Made by a program: the position numbers and the translations under genes. The notes under the pieces are model-generated. The model was given only the letters and a program-made list of their open reading frames with translations. It was not told the DNA's origin and made no database searches. A stretch of 14,933 bases of DNA from Anaerolineales bacterium UBA3905 (GTDB taxonomy: Bacteria; Chloroflexota; Anaerolineae; Caldilineales; Caldilineaceae), in the NCBI GenBank assembly GCA_002391565.1, contig DGFH01000278.1, positions 1 through 14,933 on the forward strand. The letters run 5' to 3'. How positions within the stretch are numbered: the first letter of the stretch is position 1; every line of letters starts with the position of its first letter. Below are positions 1 through 7,156 of the stretch, piece after piece.

Positions 1-24
1 GTCGGAGATGTGTATAAGAGACAG
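1..24. other. Nextera transposase adapter left at the contig end (not genomic)
   Basis: Positions 6-24 are exactly the 19-base Tn5 mosaic end used in Illumina Nextera libraries (AGATGTGTATAAGAGACAG). Positions 2-5 (TCGG) also match the bases before it in the Nextera read-2 adapter, so 23 bases in a row agree; only base 1 differs. This is untrimmed library adapter. Genomic sequence starts at about base 25, and this side of the window is a contig end. Confidence 0.96.
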
Positions 25-109
25 GCGTTTAGACAAAGCGCCTACAGCCCAAAGCGCCTGAATAGGCTCAATGGTGAGAAGTTGCGACATTTGCGGTAGG
101 GAAAATCAC

Positions 110-138
110 GCGTCTACACGGCTAAAGCGCGTAGACGC
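110..138. promoter_or_regulatory. operator-like inverted repeat upstream of the LysM gene
   Basis: GCGTCTAC (110-117) and its exact reverse complement GTAGACGC (131-138) flank 13 bases. The right arm ends one base before the extended -10 element at 140-148, so a bound protein would cover the -35 region. Related pieces recur nearby: GCGTTTAG at 25-32, and AAAGCGC at 35-41, 51-57 and 124-130. Repeated half-sites suggest a DNA-binding regulator, but neither the regulator nor its family can be named from this. Confidence 0.45.
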
Positions 139-139
139 C

Positions 140-148
140 TGGTATAAT
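140..148 (+). promoter_or_regulatory. extended -10 promoter for the LysM gene
   Basis: TGGTATAAT holds a perfect TATAAT at 143-148 with the TG of an extended -10 at 140-141. No convincing -35 hexamer lies 16-18 bases upstream, which is normal for extended -10 promoters. Transcription should start near 155, leaving a leader of about 95 bases. A small hairpin, TGAGG (222-226) pairing with CCTCA (233-237), ends on the first base of the Shine-Dalgarno AGGAGA and could modulate ribosome access. Confidence 0.6.
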
Positions 149-248
149 TGAAATTGAAAGCGGTGCTCAGCCCGCAGTCCTGAATCGCCTTACGGCATCG
201 CAGTCATCATCATTTTCACTGTGAGGAATCGACCTCAGGAGAAGTTAT

Positions 249-599
249 ATGCGCACTTATCATCTTTCCATCTCGTCCCTCTCTCCTGGTCGGGCAAACC
301 GACGTTACGCCAAGCTATTGAACATGATCGTGGGATTGATGATCGCAGCGGTGCTTGTGAACAGCCCTATTTTGACAAACGCGGCATCCGCCAGCGGTGG
401 TCAAAGGGCGACACAAGACACAGTGGCGATGGCGGCCTGCTATGGCGTTTATCATATTGTCCGGCCCGGCCAAACGCTTTATTCGATTGCTGCTGTATAT
501 GGGACGACTGCCTATCGTATTGCCATGTGCAATGGACTTTCGTCCTACACCGTTTATGCAGGTCAGGCGCTCTTAATCCCGACCTATCGCACGCGGTAA
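249..599 (+). CDS. small secreted LysM-domain protein
   Basis: This 116-residue protein has a basic N-terminus, a hydrophobic segment at about 26-45 ending in a signal-peptidase-like NAASA, and one LysM domain at about 68-112. The domain shows the usual YHIVRPGQTLYSIA start, a central CNGL and a closing GQALLIPT. LysM domains bind N-acetylglucosamine in peptidoglycan or related glycans, so the product probably sits outside the membrane on the cell wall. Nothing follows the LysM, so no enzymatic activity is visible. Cys64, just before the domain, and Cys94 inside it could form a disulfide, fitting an exported protein. The ATG at 249 is chosen because AGGAGA (237-242) lies six bases upstream. 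The gene stands alone, convergent with the operon ending at 718. Family is clear; exact role is unknown. Confidence 0.9.
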   Translation: MRTYHLSISSLSPGRANRRYAKLLNMIVGLMIAAVLVNSPILTNAASASGGQRATQDTVAMAACYGVYHIVRPGQTLYSIAAVYGTTAYRIAMCNGLSSYTVYAGQALLIPTYRTR

Positions 600-623
600 G
601 AATTGCCTGAGAAAAGTGCATAT

Positions 624-724
624 GATCTGATAGGGCGTCCGACCGGGTTGATAACCATAGACACTGTTTGTTCTCATCGCTGCTATTGCTGGGCTATCAA
701 CCTGGTCGGACGCCCTATCAGATC
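624..724. terminator. long inverted repeat between convergent genes, possible bidirectional terminator
   Basis: Arms at 624-653 and 695-724 are reverse complements over 30 bases with one mismatch (G at 645 where A would pair), around a 41-base loop. The right arm runs through the stop codon (718-720) into the last sense codon of the minus-strand oxidoreductase gene; the left arm starts 24 bases after the LysM stop. Placement between converging genes suggests termination in both directions. T-runs are weak: ATTTT after the right arm on the plus strand, and CTTTTC some way after the left arm on the minus strand. The arm and loop lengths are larger than a typical intrinsic terminator, so a small fold-back element or an inverted duplication is also possible. 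Confidence 0.6.
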
Positions 725-1740
725 GTGATTTTCGCACCATCCTGGCGCAAGCTTTGCTCTCCTGCCGCCAACACCCGCACTACGCGCAAGCCATTGGCGC
801 CATCTGTTAACGGGCGTTTCCCAGAGCGAACACAATCGACAAAGTGGGTGCATTCAGCCTGCAACGGCTCCTGCATGTCGAGACGCGGGATCAGAATATC
901 GCCGCTGTGCAGCTTATATTGGAAATCGCCATACGAGACCTCGCCTTTACGGAAAGCGCCTTTATCGTAAATTCGCACCTTACCCTCAGCGCTCACATCA
1001 TCGTAGACGATCATCTTTTGGCTGCCGACGACAGTCATCTCGCGCGTTTTGCTTGGATCCAGCCAGCTGGCGTGCACATGGCAGAGTACGTTGTTGGGGA
1101 AAAACATAGTCAGGAAGACGACATCTTCGACAACGCCGTTGAGACAGCTTGCCCCCTGGCAGCGCACGGCTTCTGGCATCTGTCCTAGCAAATGTAGGGC
1201 AATTGAGATGTCGTGCGGCGCGATGCTCCACAGCGCGTTGACATCGCTCTGCACTCGTCCCAGGTTGACGCGCCGGCTGTAAAGATAATAGATATCGCCC
1301 AGTTCACCTTTGTCGATAGCCTGTTTGATATAGGCCACCGCCGGGTTGTACTCGAAGACGTGCCCGACCATCAATGTCAAGCCCGCAGCATCGGCAACGG
1401 CCGCCAGTTCCTCCGCCTCGCCAACATCCATCGTGAGCGGCTTTTCCACCAATAAGTGTTTGCCTGCTTCCAGGCTGCGACGCGCCAGCGCATAGTGTGT
1501 ACGCGCCGGCGTCGCAATGATGACGGCATCTACGGTTGAGTCGGCCAGCACATCATCGAGTTGGGGCGTGATCTGGCAACCGTAGAGCCGTTGTGCGCGC
1601 TGTAGTGCGGCTGGGTCCTGGTCAACGACATATGCCAGTTGCGCCCCGGCCAGCTGGTGGAAATTACGCGCCAGATTTGGCCCCCAATAGCCAAACCCTA
1701 CGACAGCCACGCGCACGGCGCGTCCTGTTGTGTCTTGCAT
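718..1740 (-). CDS. Gfo/Idh/MocA-family NAD(P)-dependent sugar oxidoreductase
   Basis: The 340-residue protein has the family's two-part build. The N-terminal Rossmann fold carries GFGYWG (15-20) for dinucleotide binding and Asp40 at the end of the second strand. EKP (99-101) supplies the usual catalytic/structural lysine, and WSIAPHD (171-177) holds the His-Asp of the substrate site. The members it most resembles oxidise nucleotide-sugars in surface-polysaccharide or lipid-linked sugar synthesis, for example UDP-GlcNAc 3-dehydrogenases. No partner aminotransferase or acyltransferase is present, so the substrate is not assigned. The ATG is supported by AGGAG (1748-1752) seven bases upstream. 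It is the last gene of the minus-strand operon, 15 bases after the GT-C-like gene, which fits a shared glycan pathway. Its 3' end forms part of the inverted repeat at 624-724. Family sure, substrate unknown. Confidence 0.9.
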   Translation of the reverse strand: MQDTTGRAVRVAVVGFGYWGPNLARNFHQLAGAQLAYVVDQDPAALQRAQRLYGCQITPQLDDVLADSTVDAVIIATPARTHYALARRSLEAGKHLLVEKPLTMDVGEAEELAAVADAAGLTLMVGHVFEYNPAVAYIKQAIDKGELGDIYYLYSRRVNLGRVQSDVNALWSIAPHDISIALHLLGQMPEAVRCQGASCLNGVVEDVVFLTMFFPNNVLCHVHASWLDPSKTREMTVVGSQKMIVYDDVSAEGKVRIYDKGAFRKGEVSYGDFQYKLHSGDILIPRLDMQEPLQAECTHFVDCVRSGKRPLTDGANGLRVVRVLAAGEQSLRQDGAKITI

Positions 1741-1755
1741 GATCTTTCTCCTAAC

Positions 1756-4584
1756 TTAATGGGAATCACGATGAATGGTCACGGTGCGCACCCCCCCATA
1801 AACATCCGCACCATCGATCGGCGCGCCGACAGTCACGAATGCAGGGCGGATCAGATTGCTCGCCTCGATGGCGGCGCCAGCAGGAGCGCCGACGGCGCCG
1901 ACGAAGGCGTGACTCCAGCGCAGCTGTCCTCGTAGATCTTGCGTGACGCCCACCCTGTGTAGCGCCTGTACAGCGGCTTCGCTGAGCTTCAGGCTGGCTT
2001 CATCGTTGACTGCGCCTGCAATGATCGTGCCCTCCGGCCACTGCGCCAGCCAGATCGCCAACGCCTCTGCCGCATCATCATCGCCCGACGTGTCGAACAC
2101 CGCGCTATCGAGCACGCGCCCTTCATCGCTGAGCGCCGTCAGATTGTAGCCGCGCCCGCCTGCGGCCACATCCCGCCCATTGACGTAGATGTGTGCGAAG
2201 TCGCCAACTTCCTCACCGGCGCTCTGGACGACGAGCCAGCTATCGGCAGGCAACGATGCGCCCGTCTGGCCGATTGGCCAATGCGCACCGTCTGGCGGCG
2301 ACGCAACTGCGCTGGCCGGCTGGGGCGCACCGGTAAAATGCAACATTACGCGATCCACCGGCTGATCGGCCAGGCCGGGGGGCAAGACGGCTTCTGCACA
2401 CCCGTCGTCGCCCTGTGTGAGCGTCACCTGACGGCCATTGATCGTCGCCTCCACCTTCTCCGTCGGTTCACCCCACTCCAGGCACAGGCGCCCGCCTGCT
2501 TCCGGCAGATCGAGCAGCAAGACAGCTTCTGGGCGCGTAGCATAGCGCACGCCATCGCTGGCTGGCAGCGTCGCCCACCCCTCCCCTAGATAGAGTGGGG
2601 AATTGGCGTCATCCAGAGAAATGGTGCGATCCGTGGGTGGATCGGGCAATGCCACGGCATAGCGCACAATGGTCGCCGGCGCTCCTGTTGCGTCAACGCC
2701 CTGCCAGCGATCCACCTCTGTCACCGGCAGCACCGTTTCGATGAAGCGCAGCAACTGGGGCGTCGCTTTTTCTTCATACACCAGGATGGCGCCTACGCCC
2801 AGGTCGCGCAAAATCTGCCCGGCGCGTGGCCGATTCGTCGCCACCAGGTCATCGAATTCAGCATCGACCACTGCGCCGATGTGCGGGCGATCGGCGTTCA
2901 TCAACGCGATCAGGTCACCCAGCAACGGCGCCTGGGTGAAATATTGAAACTTATAGGCCGGGTTGCGACTGGTGTTGCCGCCCAGCCGCCGCTTACCATG
3001 CTCCGTCTGCCACCACTGTTGCATCATGATCAGCAGATCAGCCTTGCCGAGCACGCGTGCACCGTTGCGCCAACCGGTTGGCAATTCCAACACGGCAAAA
3101 TCTCCTGGCGTCTGCCCTAATCGCGCATAGATGTCGGGAATGCGAAAGTCGCTCAGCGGCAGCGGCGTCGCCAGATGCTCGAACAGGAATACGCCGCCAA
3201 CCATCACAGCCAGCACGATCGTCGCCTTCGCTTCTCGCCCCTTGCCCTTTAACCCGCGTTCCAGCAGCCAGACCAGCCCCAATCCGCCTGTCACCGCCAT
3301 TGCTAACATAAGCATGACGCTGTAGCGACTGGGATAACGATTGCCGCTGAAGAAAGGCAGTTGGCTGACAACGGCAAAGGGGCCGGGGATGCCGCTATCT
3401 TGCCCACCCCAACGCAATGTTGGACCGAGCGTGAGCAGAAAAAAAACCAGGATGCTCAGCCCCCACAACCACGCCAACGCACGCTGGCGACGCCTCAGCC
3501 CCCACAAGCCGACCGCACTCAAGAACATAGCAGTGTAGCCAAGAAAGATGTGCTGCCCTTTGTCGTTCGGAAATGGCAACGTCGCCACCCATTCACCCCA
3601 TACCGGATGCAGGCGCGTTGTGACCAGGTAGCCCAACAAGTCGGCGCTGAATACATCGGCAAAGCCGCCGCCGCTGGCAAAAAAGTCGCCCTCGCGGCGC
3701 AGATCGGGCGCCATTGCCCAGAGCAGGGGCAACAACGTTGCTCCTGCCAGCAGCCCAAAAGCCAGATATGGCAGGAGCAGATCAATCCAGCCGCGCCGCA
3801 GCTGTCGCCACTGCACACCAACCTGCCAGATGAAGAGGAGCGCCGCCAAAATCAGCAGGAATGAAGCGTAGGTTAGCTCCGCCCAGAGTTGCAGGCCGAA
3901 AAAGAGTGCAGCCAACGCCGCCGCGCGCAGCCGTTGCCGACGCACGCACCCGGTCGGCGCTGCGGCTGGACGCGTCATCCGCAACAGATAGAGTGCACAG
4001 AAGGGAATCCACTGACTGCTGGCAATGTTGAACTGGCCGAGGCTGGCGTAGAAAAGTTTTGACGAGGCAAAGGCATAGATGACGCCGCCCACCAGCGCAG
4101 CAAGAAACCAAATTGTATTGCCATTTTCCCAACGTTTCGCACTAGATTTTGTCGGAGCTGACGAAGACAGGCCAGTGCGCGTGGTGAGCCACCACCGTTG
4201 ATCAAGCACGAGCAGATACGCGCCGAACGCCCCAAGCACAAAAGTAGCCAGCAACACGACGTTGTTGGCAATCACCAGCGACAGGCCGAGTTGGAGCGGA
4301 ATGCTTATTAGCCCATTGAGCGGTGTGAGGGTGTAGAAGGCCAGGTTGATCTGGATCGGGTGAAACATCCAATCGGCATGGAAGATGTCGGCGTTGACCT
4401 GCGTCACCAGGCGTTCGCGCAGCCACCAGAGATTCCATGCCAGCGCCGGATCGTCGATGCCGTCGCCGGGCACGTGCGTTGTGAAGTGCATAGTCAGCGG
4501 CCAGGTCAGGAGCAAAGCCAGCCCGATGTAAACGATCAGAATTCCTGCCGTGCGGCAGCGAGGCGACAAGCAGAGGCGCAACAT
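1756..4584 (-). CDS. large GT-C/YfhO-like membrane protein with C-terminal ILEI/FAM3-type domain
   Basis: This is a 942-residue polytopic protein. Residues 1-475 contain about ten or more hydrophobic segments. The first outer loop holds an acidic PGDGIDDPALAWN (Asp41, Asp44, Asp45), the position of the acidic motif in GT-C glycosyltransferases. GQFNIASSQWIPF (183-195) and SGNRYPSRYS (413-422) recall YfhO-like and related bacterial GT-C proteins. The rest is soluble and probably extracytoplasmic: a mixed region (about 476-650), a beta-rich region (about 655-775), then residues 782-908 that read like an ILEI/FAM3 domain (PF15711), with IYVNGRDV, GRGYNLTAL, VFDTSGD, WPEGTIIAGAV and LRWSHAFVGAVG in order. 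In POMGNT1 such a domain binds glycan. I infer transfer of a lipid-linked sugar at the membrane. The start overlaps the TPR gene's stop (TGATG), with no Shine-Dalgarno, so translation is probably coupled. Glycosyltransferase activity is not proven. Confidence 0.8.
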   Translation of the reverse strand: MLRLCLSPRCRTAGILIVYIGLALLLTWPLTMHFTTHVPGDGIDDPALAWNLWWLRERLVTQVNADIFHADWMFHPIQINLAFYTLTPLNGLISIPLQLGLSLVIANNVVLLATFVLGAFGAYLLVLDQRWWLTTRTGLSSSAPTKSSAKRWENGNTIWFLAALVGGVIYAFASSKLFYASLGQFNIASSQWIPFCALYLLRMTRPAAAPTGCVRRQRLRAAALAALFFGLQLWAELTYASFLLILAALLFIWQVGVQWRQLRRGWIDLLLPYLAFGLLAGATLLPLLWAMAPDLRREGDFFASGGGFADVFSADLLGYLVTTRLHPVWGEWVATLPFPNDKGQHIFLGYTAMFLSAVGLWGLRRRQRALAWLWGLSILVFFLLTLGPTLRWGGQDSGIPGPFAVVSQLPFFSGNRYPSRYSVMLMLAMAVTGGLGLVWLLERGLKGKGREAKATIVLAVMVGGVFLFEHLATPLPLSDFRIPDIYARLGQTPGDFAVLELPTGWRNGARVLGKADLLIMMQQWWQTEHGKRRLGGNTSRNPAYKFQYFTQAPLLGDLIALMNADRPHIGAVVDAEFDDLVATNRPRAGQILRDLGVGAILVYEEKATPQLLRFIETVLPVTEVDRWQGVDATGAPATIVRYAVALPDPPTDRTISLDDANSPLYLGEGWATLPASDGVRYATRPEAVLLLDLPEAGGRLCLEWGEPTEKVEATINGRQVTLTQGDDGCAEAVLPPGLADQPVDRVMLHFTGAPQPASAVASPPDGAHWPIGQTGASLPADSWLVVQSAGEEVGDFAHIYVNGRDVAAGGRGYNLTALSDEGRVLDSAVFDTSGDDDAAEALAIWLAQWPEGTIIAGAVNDEASLKLSEAAVQALHRVGVTQDLRGQLRWSHAFVGAVGAPAGAAIEASNLIRPAFVTVGAPIDGADVYGGVRTVTIHRDSH

Positions 4585-5621
4585 CAGGGTAGAGGTGTGG
4601 GCGTCGATGCTGCCGCCGGCGTGGCGTCAGTGGGGATGTCGGTCTGAGCCTGGCCAGGTATGGGAACAGTTTGCAGCTGTTGCAACAACATACCATAGCG
4701 CATCTTGCTGATGACGGTCAATTGTGGGTCGGTTGCCTCGGCCAGCGAAGCGGCGCGGTCGAAGGCGTTCAGTGCAGCGTCAATGTCGCCGCGCGCCTCG
4801 GCAATGTTGCCATAGAGGAAATAGACCTGGGGCGACTCTGGCTGCAACGCAGCGGCGCGATCGGCGGCGGCAGTCGCCCCCTCCAGATCACCGGCGCGAA
4901 AGCGGTTCATGCCCAGCGCCAGATAATATTGCGCCTCGTCGCCTCCCAATTGCGCCAGCGCGCGGGCGCCATAGGCAGCGGCGGATGTGGAGTCGCCAAG
5001 ACGCTCGGCAAGTACGGTGGCCCACAGCAACAGCTCGGGGTTGTCCGGTTGTGTTCGCAACGCCGCTTCGACGGTTGCCAGCGCCGCTTCCCATTCCTGT
5101 GCATCGACATAGCGTTCAGTGGTGCTCAGCGCGTCGACCAGGGCAAGCGTGGCGGCGTCCGGCGCCAGCCAGCGTTGATACGCCCAGATGCCGGCCACCA
5201 TTACCAATGCAACGACGCCAGCAACCCACAGGAGTTTTTGCAATTGCTTGCGCCTTTGCAATGCAATATGTTCATCCAGATGCCACCACATGCCTGTAGC
5301 CGGCGGGTGTTGCGTGCGCAGCGCGGCATAACCGCCAGCGCCCTCCGCCGCTCTGACGATCTGTGCGCCGCGCCGTTGCAACTTTGCCTGAAGGTCATCC
5401 CAACGGCTCTGCTCAGCGCGCAATGCCTGGTCAACGGTGGCGCTGTGTGCGGCGTGCTCGGTTTCTAGTTGGGCGAGCAACGCGGCAATGCGGTCCAGCC
5501 GGGTGAGATAAGCCGCCACGGTGGCGCCATCCAACACTGGCAATTGACGCTCTGCTTGATCGAGCAGGTCGCGCAGTTCAGCGGCGGGTGTGCTAATGTG
5601 AGTTTCAACAGTGTGCGCCAT
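4584..5621 (-). CDS. membrane-anchored TPR protein
   Basis: In this 345-residue protein, residues 1-90 are helical and charged, likely coiled coil and cytoplasmic. A basic stretch (QRRKQLQK, 122-129) precedes a single membrane segment at about 130-150. Residues 165-310 form four or so tetratricopeptide-like helical pairs, seen in AALATVEAALRTQPDNPELLL, then GDLEGATAAADRAAALQPESP and GDIDAALNAFDRAASL. The tail is rich in Pro, Thr and Ala. TPRs are protein-binding scaffolds, here probably outside the membrane. It sits five bases after the metallo-beta-lactamase-fold gene and overlaps the GT-C-like gene by one base, so it may assemble or hold that protein; this is inference from position. No clear Shine-Dalgarno precedes the ATG, consistent with coupling to the upstream gene. 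Confidence 0.8.
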   Translation of the reverse strand: MAHTVETHISTPAAELRDLLDQAERQLPVLDGATVAAYLTRLDRIAALLAQLETEHAAHSATVDQALRAEQSRWDDLQAKLQRRGAQIVRAAEGAGGYAALRTQHPPATGMWWHLDEHIALQRRKQLQKLLWVAGVVALVMVAGIWAYQRWLAPDAATLALVDALSTTERYVDAQEWEAALATVEAALRTQPDNPELLLWATVLAERLGDSTSAAAYGARALAQLGGDEAQYYLALGMNRFRAGDLEGATAAADRAAALQPESPQVYFLYGNIAEARGDIDAALNAFDRAASLAEATDPQLTVISKMRYGMLLQQLQTVPIPGQAQTDIPTDATPAAASTPTPLP

Positions 5622-5626
5622 GTGGA

Positions 5627-6580
<954 letters not shown>

Positions 6581-6685
6581 AAGATTCTTTCTAGTCTCCC
6601 AAGTGCACCGTTTTCAGCATTGCCAGACAGCATACCATCAGGGAAGGTTTGTGCACATCCACAGAAGGCAGCCATACCTTGCATG

Positions 6686-6714
6686 AGTGTAGCGACAACA
6701 ACGGCTTGCGTCAA
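6686..6714 (-). promoter_or_regulatory. sigma70-type promoter for the minus-strand operon
   Basis: On the minus strand, TTGACG (6709-6714) and TACACT (6686-6691) are separated by exactly 17 bases. The -35 matches consensus at five of six positions, the -10 at four. Transcription would start near 6679, about 100 bases before the metallo-beta-lactamase-fold gene, and run through four closely spaced genes to 718. Confidence 0.55.
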
Positions 6715-6875
6715 ATCGCTATTTTTTATGTCATTTCATGTCAGTTGTGGGTTTCCAGGTCAACGTTGCACACCTTGTGTTGTCATACAAAATAGGGCTT
6801 ATGCAGCTGCCAGGGTCTTGTCTTCCCAGCAGACGAGAGCTTCCAGGCTGATTGTGTAGCCAGGTGCGTAAGTCC

Positions 6876-7036
6876 TGAGAGACTGTTTAAAGAGGGTGGA
6901 AGTTTGACGCGGAGACGCGACGACGCAGCGGAATTGCATTGCTGGCCACAGATGCGCATTTGCTTGATTCCCTCTACGTTTCTCTACATTTCTGCGCCTC
7001 GGCGTCAAATTGGGCGCCTCTTCAAACAGGCTCTCA
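6876..7036. repeat. fold-back (MITE-like) element with long imperfect inverted arms
   Basis: Two inverted pairs are nested in register. The outer pair, 6876-6895 with 7017-7036, matches at 18 of 20 bases; the inner pair, 6903-6918 with 6994-7009, matches at 14 of 16. Both are offset by the same seven-base gap, so the whole forms one imperfect arm of about 43 bases. The inner arms (TTTGACGC plus GCGGAGACGC-like text) resemble repeats I associate with Chloroflexota and cyanobacterial spacers, from memory only. No reading frame or clear target duplication was found. The right end abuts the T-run of the terminator at 7031-7064. Confidence 0.55.
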
Positions 7037-7064
7037 AAAAGCGAGCCGGGCATCTGCCCGGCTC
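7031..7064 (-). terminator. intrinsic terminator of the FAS1/LysM gene
   Basis: A perfect ten-base GC-rich palindrome, GAGCCGGGCA (7043-7052) with TGCCCGGCTC (7055-7064), is followed on the minus strand by GC and five Ts (7036-7040). It lies about 90 bases after the stop codon at 7157, in the right orientation. This is the clearest terminator in the window. Confidence 0.85.
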
Positions 7065-7156
7065 ATGTACTTTGTATACAGTTTACGTCCTCTACGGCGC
7101 TGTAGAGCGGCGAACCATCAATGCAGCCGGCGAATCCGTCTGCATTCAGCAGCCGT

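Larger units (their letters stand above)
6581..7156. other. non-coding spacer holding promoter, fold-back element and terminator
   Basis: No reading frame here has protein-like composition or a ribosome site. The spacer contains the operon promoter (6686-6714), a fold-back element (6876-7036) and the terminator of the FAS1/LysM gene (7031-7064). I see nothing further in 6715-6875 or 7065-7156. Confidence 0.7.
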
